Positions 58,247 to 64,000 of a stretch of DNA of 64,000 nucleotides are shown in pieces. Below the pieces are notes generated by a model. That model was not told the origin of the DNA, made no database searches, and worked only from the letters and a program-made list of their open reading frames with translations. Made by a program: the position numbers and the translations under genes. The DNA is taken from positions 1 to 64,000 of the forward strand of contig CAKSVD010000006.1 of the NCBI GenBank assembly GCA_934503275.1. Direction: 5' to 3'. Within the stretch, counting starts at the first letter, position 1; each line of letters begins with the position of its first letter. The DNA comes from an uncultured Faecalibacterium sp. Lineage in GTDB: Bacteria; Bacillota; Clostridia; Oscillospirales; Ruminococcaceae.

Positions 58247-58361
58247 GGTGTTGCTCCTTTGCATGGTCTATTGCCCTTATTATACACCAAAGCCGCGCAG
58301 ATTTCTGTGACCGGGTCGCAAAAACTTTTAGGCGGCGGGCACTGTTCAAGCCCCGGGGCGT

Positions 58362-58371
58362 GTGCTATACT
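58362..58371 (+). promoter_or_regulatory. Extended -10 promoter of the asparaginase gene
   Basis: TGCTATACT (58363-58371) is an extended -10 with no good -35 hexamer, about 40 nt before the start. Confidence 0.5.
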
Positions 58372-58412
58372 GTTGTCATGTTGAAATTACTGCCACAGGG
58401 GGCTTTTGCTTT

Positions 58413-59420
58413 ATGTCCAAACAACGTCTGCTTTTTATCACCACCGGCGGCACCATTGCCAGCGTGCGCACCCAGCAGGGGCTGAAGCCCGTGCTTACCA
58501 GCGAGGAGTTGCTCGCCCATCTGCCGGAACTGAAGGAGTTGTGCTGCCCGGAAACGCTGGCGCTGTGCAGCATCGACAGCACCGACCTCGGGCAGGAGCA
58601 CTGGCTCATGATGGCACGCGCTATTCAGGAAAACTACGCCCTGTACGATGGCTTTATCATCTGCCACGGCACGGATACGCTGGCCTACTCTGCGGCGGCG
58701 CTCTCCTATCTCATCCAGAACGCAGATAAGCCCATCATCCTTACCGGCGCGCAGCAGCCCATCTCCAACGAGATCACAGATGCCAAGAAAAACCTGCGGG
58801 ACAGCGTGGTCTGCGCCATCGACCCGGGCAGCCGGGGCGTGATGGTAGTGTTTGGCGGGCACGTCATCGCGGGCACCCGCGCCAAAAAGAACAAGACCAT
58901 CAGCTACGACGCCTTTGCCTCGGTCAACTTCCCGGAGCTGGCGCTGGTGCAGGGCGACCGGCTGGTGCGGTACATTCCCTCGCCGTGGCCCACCGGCCCG
59001 GTGGAGTTCAGCCGCACGCTGGACAGCCGGGTATTCCTGCTCAAGCTGACGCCCGGGATGTCCCCGGCGCTCATCCCGGAGATCTTCCACCTGTACGACT
59101 GCGTCATCGTGGAAAGCTTCGGCGTGGGCGGCATCCCGCAGCAGCTGATGGACGCCTTTGCCGCCGGGCTGGGCGACTACGAGACCACCCACAAGGTGCT
59201 CATCATGACCACGCAGGTCACCTACGAGGGCAGCGACGTGGGCGTGTACGAGGTGGGCAAGCGGGTGCGCAACCGCTTCCGCTTCTTGGAGGCCCACGAT
59301 ATGACCATCGAGGCCGTGGTGACCAAAAGTATGTGGCTGCTGGCGCAGAACTGCGAAAGCTTTGATCAGCTGCAGCAGCGGTTCTACCGTCAGGTGAACT
59401 TTGACACCTTCTACCACTGA
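58413..59420 (+). CDS. ansA: L-asparaginase, type I
   Basis: This 335-aa cytoplasmic amidase hydrolyses asparagine to aspartate and ammonia. Both catalytic triads' motifs are present: FITTGGTIASVRT (first Thr near 10) and FIICHGTDTLAYSAAAL (Thr-Asp near 87). The type I C-terminal domain includes SFGVGGIPQ. There is no signal peptide, unlike type II enzymes. The ATG at 58413 follows CAGGGGG by 10 nt. A hairpin-cassette repeat and a terminator follow. Confidence 0.93.
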   Translation: MSKQRLLFITTGGTIASVRTQQGLKPVLTSEELLAHLPELKELCCPETLALCSIDSTDLGQEHWLMMARAIQENYALYDGFIICHGTDTLAYSAAALSYLIQNADKPIILTGAQQPISNEITDAKKNLRDSVVCAIDPGSRGVMVVFGGHVIAGTRAKKNKTISYDAFASVNFPELALVQGDRLVRYIPSPWPTGPVEFSRTLDSRVFLLKLTPGMSPALIPEIFHLYDCVIVESFGVGGIPQQLMDAFAAGLGDYETTHKVLIMTTQVTYEGSDVGVYEVGKRVRNRFRFLEAHDMTIEAVVTKSMWLLAQNCESFDQLQQRFYRQVNFDTFYH

Positions 59421-59437
59421 GCCGCGCGGACGCGGGA

Positions 59438-59575
59438 CGATCTTGAATGCGCTCCGCGTTGCTCTGCGCATCTTCAGCGGAAAAGATATTTTTATTTGCA
59501 GCTCCGAAACGCCTGCGGGCGTTTCGGAGCTGCTTTTTCACGGGAGGGGTCGTGGCGGGAAACGGCATTTATTCC
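59438..59575 (+). repeat. Hairpin-cassette repeat, copy D
   Basis: Plus-strand copy: GAATGCGCTCCGCG and TGCGCATCTTCAGCGGAAAA, then a perfect 15-bp hairpin (59498-59533, GCAGCTCCGAAACGC, loop CTGCGG), then TTTTTCACGGGAGGGGTCGT and AAACGGCATTT. It is nearly identical to copy B in both flanks but not in the stem. Confidence 0.8.
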
Positions 59576-59583
59576 TGAAAGCG

Positions 59584-59618
59584 CAAAAGCAGCCAGACCG
59601 GGCGGTCTGGCTGCTTTT
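59584..59618. terminator. Convergent terminator, asparaginase and c-di-GMP gene
   Basis: AAAGCAGCCAGACC and GGTCTGGCTGCTTTT form a 14-bp stem with a GGGC loop. Confidence 0.8.
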
Positions 59619-59635
59619 ATGCTTATAAAAATATT

Positions 59636-62302
59636 TTACTCTACATCTTCATCCGCAAAGATCCACAGCACCTCGTTGATGTGGGAGCCGCTGCGGGAGT
59701 AGGGGGTCACACGGATACAGAAGCTGCGGCCATCCGTTTTGCGGTAGCGGTGCTCCAGCAGATTGCTGCTGAACACGGTGCTGCGCACAAGGCCGAAATC
59801 CAGCAGCTTTGCAAAGCCGTCTCTTTCCTCCGGCGCTACCAGCGTATCGCGGTAGTTGGTCAGCGCCGCGCGGAAGGAGCCGCCGCAGGTATCCAGAATG
59901 GACTGGAAGTAGTCCGGCACAATAACGGGGCGCACGGTGTCCTCCTGCAGGTCCACCACGATCACCGTCTTGTATTTGGGGGCAAGCACCTTCAAAAAGT
60001 GCTCCGCGTCCCGCTTTTCCTGCAGGGTGCGCTCCATCTTTTCGTTCAGGCCCTCCAGCTGGCGGGCGTGGCCGTTGTGCTCGTAGTAGGTCTGCCGGTC
60101 CTGCCGCATGGCAGCCTCGGCCTTGGCCACGGCTTCGTCCACACGGCGCAGGTCGGTGGTCTGCCGGATGCCCACCGAGATGGCGTGGTCCTTTTCCTTC
60201 AGGAAGGCGCGCATCCGGTCTACGGTGCTCCACACGCTATAAGGCGGCTCGTTGGGGGTGAGGATGATAAATTCATCGCTGCCGATGCGGTATACCCGGC
60301 TGGTAGCAAAGAACTTGCGAGCGGCGTTGGCCAGACAGCACAGCAGGGTGTCGCCGCTGCGGTGTCCCAGATGCTCGTTCACCTCGTGCATTCCCACCAC
60401 ATCAATGTAGGTGCATACCACGGATTCGTACCCGCTATGGGGCAGTTCCCGTAGGTCGGCCTCGTACCGGCTGCGGTTGGCAAGGCCGGTCAGGGTGTCG
60501 TGGCTATAAGAGAAATCCAGTTCCTCGCTGAGCTGGTCGGCCTGTGCGTCGTTGCGCACCAGCACGGTCGCCCACGGGTTCTGGGCGCAGCAGCCACGGC
60601 AGGGCAGCACCTCTGTGGTGACCCAGATGAACTGGCCGGACACATTCTCGCGGTAGCGGTAGAACTCCGGCGCAGTGGCGTGGTACAACACAGAGCGCAG
60701 AGCCTCCAGATCGGTCTGCTCCAGGAACAGGTCTGCGTCCTCCTCGTGCACGATCTTCTCGTTCACCATGCGGTCGCAGTAGTTGACAAAATCCTCTTCC
60801 TTTTCCAGATCCTGACCCAGCAGGCGGGCGTCCCGCTTGATCACCCGGTATGTACCGGTGGCAAGGTTCAGCAGCGAGATCTCCAGAACATTGTCGGTAA
60901 AGATCTGGTAGGCCTGCAAGGCCAGCGCGGTCTTTTCGGTGCCCGGGTTCTCCACCCGGCGGTCGCGGCGCATCAGGTCGCGGCGCAGATCCCAGTAATC
61001 CTGATTGGTGGGATCTGCCAGCAGCTTTTCGGCGTTTTCCACCGGCATGGGCTTGAAGAAGTAGTAGCCCTGCGAGTACAGGCAGTCTGCCGCCTGCAGC
61101 ATGGACACCTGCTCCGGGGTCTCCACGCCCTCGGCGATGATGGGCAGGTTCAGTCGGTGTGCCATATCCACCACCGACTCCACGATCTGCACGCCCTTGC
61201 TGCGGTTCTCCTGATTCATGTCGATCAGCTTCATGTCCAGCTTGATGGCATCGACATTGGTATCCTTGAGCATATTCAGCGAGGAGTACCCGCTGCCAAA
61301 GTCGTCCATCATCACCGCAAAGCCCTTGCGGTGCAGGCCCTGAATAGCGTCTTCCACCATTCTGGTGTCCTCGGCCACCATGGTCTCGGTGATCTCGGCC
61401 AGCAGAAGCTTTGGCTCCAGCTTATATTTTTCCACCAGATCCGCAAAGATCTGCGGCACATCCAGATTGAGGATATCCTGCACCGAAACGTTCACCGATA
61501 CCGGCACAAGGTTGCTGCCGCTCTCCTGCCACTTGTGCAAAGTCTGGCAGACGGATTCCCAGATGTACTGGTCCAGCCTTGTCACAAGGCCGGTGCGCTC
61601 CAGCAGCGGCATGAACTCGGCGGGGGGAACACAGCCACGGGTGGGGTGGTTCCAGCGCACCAGCGCCTCCATGCCCACGATGGCGCGGGTGATGCTGTTG
61701 CACTTGGGCTGCAAAAAGAAGCAGAATTCGTGGTTATCCAGTGCGTGCTCCAACTCGCCCAGCAGCTGCTGCTGTTCCTTGAGTTCGTTGAGCATGGTGG
61801 GCTCAAAGCGATGCAGATAGCCGCCGTCCGTCGTTACACCGGCGATCTGGGCATAGTTGCACAGGGTGGCGGCATCCGCACCGGAGTTTGCCTGCACAGA
61901 GCACACGCCCATCGCCACAAAAAAGGTGACATCCTGCCTGCCGGCATTCATGCAGGTCTGCAGCGTGGCAAGCACGGCAGTCTGATCGGCCTTTTCGTCC
62001 GGCAGGCACAGGAAAAAGTCATCATTTCCAAAATAGCCCACAGGGTAGCCGGTCTGCTTGCTGTAGCCCAGCAGACAGTTTGCCATGTTCTCCAGCAAAG
62101 CATCGCCCTTTACGGTACCGTAAAGCTCGTTATAAAGCTTGAAGTGCTGGATATCCACGGCGGCGACAGCCCATTCCGTTCCCTGATGCGCGGTCAGGAA
62201 TGTATGCAGGGCCTGTAAAAATGCGTCCTTGCGGTCGATCCGTTGTAACGCAGCAGATGCCGGTGCGGCGGCATCTGTTTTGGTCTTCCGTTCCTCTGAC
62301 AT
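59636..62302 (-). CDS. GGDEF-EAL-GGDEF protein, c-di-GMP metabolism
   Basis: This 888-aa cytoplasmic protein has three signalling domains. A degenerate GGDEF (about 28-165) reads GNDDF at 92-96 and is probably inactive. The EAL domain (about 180-430) keeps its catalytic residues: MEALVRW (211-217), VNVSVQD, AEITET, MDDFGSGYS, KLDMKL, AEGVET and YSQGYYFFKP, so it is likely an active phosphodiesterase. A second GGDEF (about 600-770) reads GSDEF near 676 and has no RxxD inhibitory site. A C-terminal PAS-like part ends the protein. No membrane segment. The balance of synthesis and breakdown cannot be read from sequence. Confidence 0.9.
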   Translation of the reverse strand: MSEERKTKTDAAAPASAALQRIDRKDAFLQALHTFLTAHQGTEWAVAAVDIQHFKLYNELYGTVKGDALLENMANCLLGYSKQTGYPVGYFGNDDFFLCLPDEKADQTAVLATLQTCMNAGRQDVTFFVAMGVCSVQANSGADAATLCNYAQIAGVTTDGGYLHRFEPTMLNELKEQQQLLGELEHALDNHEFCFFLQPKCNSITRAIVGMEALVRWNHPTRGCVPPAEFMPLLERTGLVTRLDQYIWESVCQTLHKWQESGSNLVPVSVNVSVQDILNLDVPQIFADLVEKYKLEPKLLLAEITETMVAEDTRMVEDAIQGLHRKGFAVMMDDFGSGYSSLNMLKDTNVDAIKLDMKLIDMNQENRSKGVQIVESVVDMAHRLNLPIIAEGVETPEQVSMLQAADCLYSQGYYFFKPMPVENAEKLLADPTNQDYWDLRRDLMRRDRRVENPGTEKTALALQAYQIFTDNVLEISLLNLATGTYRVIKRDARLLGQDLEKEEDFVNYCDRMVNEKIVHEEDADLFLEQTDLEALRSVLYHATAPEFYRYRENVSGQFIWVTTEVLPCRGCCAQNPWATVLVRNDAQADQLSEELDFSYSHDTLTGLANRSRYEADLRELPHSGYESVVCTYIDVVGMHEVNEHLGHRSGDTLLCCLANAARKFFATSRVYRIGSDEFIILTPNEPPYSVWSTVDRMRAFLKEKDHAISVGIRQTTDLRRVDEAVAKAEAAMRQDRQTYYEHNGHARQLEGLNEKMERTLQEKRDAEHFLKVLAPKYKTVIVVDLQEDTVRPVIVPDYFQSILDTCGGSFRAALTNYRDTLVAPEERDGFAKLLDFGLVRSTVFSSNLLEHRYRKTDGRSFCIRVTPYSRSGSHINEVLWIFADEDVE

Positions 62303-62317
62303 GACGATTCCCCACAA

Positions 62318-62452
62318 TTTGGATAGATTTCAATGCGGATAAGCCGATTGCGGTCGGTTGTTATACTTTATAATCAGTATAACACGGTTTAAGTCGTTTT
62401 GAAATAGGTTTTTCACACTTTCTAACAACATTATTCTAGCAAAGTGCAACAA
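62318..62452. other. Upstream region of the c-di-GMP gene
   Basis: It contains GTTATACT and AGTATAAC as an inverted repeat (about 62361-62386) over a likely minus-strand -10. No gene is seen. Confidence 0.4.
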
Positions 62453-62487
62453 AAATGCCACACGCGGCGGAGCCGGTGCGGCATTCA
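62453..62487 (-). terminator. Terminator of the CmpB-type gene
   Basis: AATGCCGCAC and GTGTGGCATT pair around CGGCTCCGCCGC, with T residues following on the minus strand. Confidence 0.7.
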
Positions 62488-62489
62488 AA

Positions 62490-63578
62490 TCATTTGGCAT
62501 CCTTGCTGTTGTCGTCCTTGTTTTCCTGCTCGGCGCGGTGCAGCATCTCCCGCAGGGCCGACAGGCTCAGCAGCTTGCTGCCATGCTTCAGTTTTGGGAA
62601 GGCGCGCAGCATACGGCGGGGGCCCACGATGCGGGGCAGGCGCAGCAGCTGTGCCTGCATCTCCTCGCTGCGCTGCTGCAGTTCTGCGGCCAGCTGCTCC
62701 AGCTGCAACAATTCAGCAGCACGCTCGGCAGTGCCCTTGGCAGCAAGACGGGCGGCTTCGGCGGCCTCGGCGGCGTTCAGGCGGGCGTCCTCGCTGGCGC
62801 GGCGGGCAGCCTCGCTGGCCTCGGCAGCCTTGGCGCGGATAGCGGCCATGGTCTCATGGACAGAGGGGCGCTTTCCGGCGGCATCCCGCGCTTCGGCGGC
62901 GGCAAGCTTGAATTGCAGCCGTCCCTCGTCCAGCTTTTTGTCGGCGGTCAGGGTGGTGGTGCCCAGCAGCTGGGTCATGGCATCGCTGACGGCGTGGATG
63001 CTGTCGCCCAGCTGCTCCATGGTGTCCAGCGTATCGGCCAGCGCAGAGGCGGCAATGGCGGTAGCCACCACGTCCGCTGCGTACACGGCGTACAAAAAGC
63101 ATATGACGATGACCCCCGCAAGGGGCGGGACAAGGTCTACAAGGTTGGCTACCACCGGGTGCACGACGCGCATGACGACCAGCGTGCCCACACCCCACAG
63201 CAGGCAGAATTTCAGACAGATATAGCCCCCGATGTTAAAGGGAAAATCGCTGTAATCCCACCAGCGAGTATGGTAGATCTTATACAGTGCCCAGCCGCCC
63301 ACCAGTTCCAGTGCACTGGGCAGGATGACGCCGCCGATATAAAGCAGCAGGATGCTGTGCTGCAAGGGTGTAAGGGTAAACAGCACAATGATCATGCCAA
63401 AGCCGTAGATGGGACAGACCGGGCCGTTGAGAAAGCCCCGGTTCACCAGCTGTCCGGTGGCAGCAGCGGCGTAGATGACCTCCAGACACCAGCCCAGACA
63501 GGAATAGATCAGGAAATAAGCCAGAATGTGGTACAGGGAAAACCCGCATACCATGGTCCCGGTAAGAAAGCTTACCAT
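62490..63578 (-). CDS. CmpB-type membrane protein (putative ABC permease) with coiled-coil tail
   Basis: This 362-aa protein has about five membrane helices in residues 1-185 with the CmpB-family signature YFLIYSCLGWCLEVIYAAA, VNRGFLNGPVCPIYGFG and WWDYSDFPFNIGGYICL. From about 190 to 320 it is an Ala- and Glu-rich helical, probably coiled-coil, region (ARDAAGKR, ASEAARRASEDARLNAAEAAEAARL). The database name ABC permease is weak: no ATPase or partner is adjacent. It follows DUF6472 with GGAGG at its ATG. The role is unknown, presumably at the membrane. Confidence 0.82.
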   Translation of the reverse strand: MVSFLTGTMVCGFSLYHILAYFLIYSCLGWCLEVIYAAAATGQLVNRGFLNGPVCPIYGFGMIIVLFTLTPLQHSILLLYIGGVILPSALELVGGWALYKIYHTRWWDYSDFPFNIGGYICLKFCLLWGVGTLVVMRVVHPVVANLVDLVPPLAGVIVICFLYAVYAADVVATAIAASALADTLDTMEQLGDSIHAVSDAMTQLLGTTTLTADKKLDEGRLQFKLAAAEARDAAGKRPSVHETMAAIRAKAAEASEAARRASEDARLNAAEAAEAARLAAKGTAERAAELLQLEQLAAELQQRSEEMQAQLLRLPRIVGPRRMLRAFPKLKHGSKLLSLSALREMLHRAEQENKDDNSKDAK

Positions 63579-63593
63579 AAGCGCCTCCGTTCT

Positions 63594-63773
63594 TCAGTTC
63601 TGCTTGGATACGATCTTATACTCGTCCCCCGGCTCAAAAAAGGGGCAGGCAGCGGTATTGTGCGCAAGATAGCGTGCCATCTCGTCCTCGTCCAGCGCAG
63701 CGCCCTGTGCGCAGTAATAGCCGCCGTATTCGTCCTGAAGATTATTCAGGCACAGTTCACAGGGGTCAGACAT
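63594..63773 (-). CDS. DUF6472-like Cys-rich small protein
   Basis: This 59-aa frame reads MSDPCELCLNNLQDEYGGYY, then CAQGAALDEDEMARYLAHNT and CPFFEPGDEYKIVSKQ. The four Cys (C5, C8, about C21, about C44) and the ending match DUF6472, a probable metal-binding micro-protein. It overlaps the stop of the upstream TrmB-like gene and is 15 nt before the CmpB-type gene, so all three form one operon. Function unknown. Confidence 0.7.
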   Translation of the reverse strand: MSDPCELCLNNLQDEYGGYYCAQGAALDEDEMARYLAHNTAACPFFEPGDEYKIVSKQN

Positions 63774-64000
63774 TCGCTTCGCCTTCCTGTGCGGCGGCTT
63801 CGGCGGCGGCAGCCTCCCGCGCCATCCGCTTGAGCACCTTGGGGTCTACCCAGGTCACGCTGTCGGCACCGGGCTTCTTGCGGGCGATCAGCGCCTTGAT
63901 CTTGATGCCCATCTCGGTGAACATTCCCTCGTGCTCGGTGCGGATATTCCACTCCGGCTCGTTCTCGTGCAGGTCATAGGTGATCCACTCGATCTCGTAG
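63766..64000 (-). CDS. C-terminal end of a TrmB-like tRNA methyltransferase (partial)
   Basis: The window edge cuts this gene; 77 C-terminal residues are visible: YEIEWITYDLHENEPEWN, IRTEHEGMFTEMGIKIKALI, then an Ala-rich tail. The pattern of a TEYE/TEHE box, F, G and I matches the end of tRNA (guanine-46-N7)-methyltransferase. The tail of about 35 residues after it is longer than usual. Only the end is seen, so the family call is provisional. It overlaps DUF6472 by 8 bp. Confidence 0.6.
   Translation of the reverse strand, partial: YEIEWITYDLHENEPEWNIRTEHEGMFTEMGIKIKALIARKKPGADSVTWVDPKVLKRMAREAAAAEAAAQEGEANV

Overview
The window joins an integrated mobile element (about 1-12,695) to ordinary chromosome (about 12,696-64,000) of what looks like a Gram-positive gut anaerobe of the Oscillospiraceae, probably Faecalibacterium or a close relative. 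That placement is an inference from GC-rich Firmicutes codon use, strong AAGGAGG ribosome sites, MYG1, YerC, DUF6472 and CmpB genes, and dispersed GC-rich repeats. No rRNA or identity search was possible.

The left 12.7 kb is one end of an integrative conjugative element (ICE). Read right to left on the minus strand it carries a RepA_N initiator, ParA, ParB, a 156-aa unknown, a DUF3789 micro-protein, PcfB, the VirD4 coupling protein and Maff2. An IS110-family insertion sequence interrupts the backbone at about 5,850-7,500. An AT-richer MarR-MATE efflux pair is cargo, followed by a broken second VirD4 copy at the window edge. At the right end a plus-strand pair (a DUF4869 protein and a P-loop protein with a possible TOPRIM-like half) has its own promoter and is the best candidate here for an undescribed system. 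The ICE ends in the 3' half of a tRNA-Ser(CGA) gene (12,696-12,753), still followed by the tRNA's own terminator. This is read as the attachment-site junction. No integrase lies in the window.

The chromosome begins with small housekeeping genes (YaiI, an esterase) and an amino-sugar PTS set: a free-standing IIA-Glc, NagA and a GlcNAc/glucose-type EIICB. Then come NUDIX, ricin-type lectin, nitroreductase, GNAT, YerC, DJ-1, FAH, ROK glucokinase, a surface 5'-nucleotidase, a HAD phosphatase and IlvE. A trio of two alpha/beta hydrolases and an ATP-grasp ligase follows, then a second MATE pump, a phosphoribosyltransferase, MYG1 and GIY-YIG. Next is a 1,641-aa secreted protein with GGTF repeats, MBG-like repeats and a C-terminal SLH-like module.

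A complete arginine operon, argG-H-C-J-B-D-F, runs leftwards from 49,581. Beyond it are an orphan PTS IIC, a GH25 lysozyme with a Cof-type HAD phosphatase, a DUF4830 protein, ptsH-ptsI (an HPr with Lys instead of Ser at position 46), a Crp/Fnr regulator with a thioredoxin-reductase-like flavoprotein, asparaginase, a GGDEF-EAL-GGDEF c-di-GMP enzyme, a CmpB-type membrane protein, DUF6472 and the end of a TrmB-like gene.

Intergenic regions contain two dispersed repeat families. One has conserved flanks around a long hairpin whose stem differs in every copy while the UNCG-type loop does not change.
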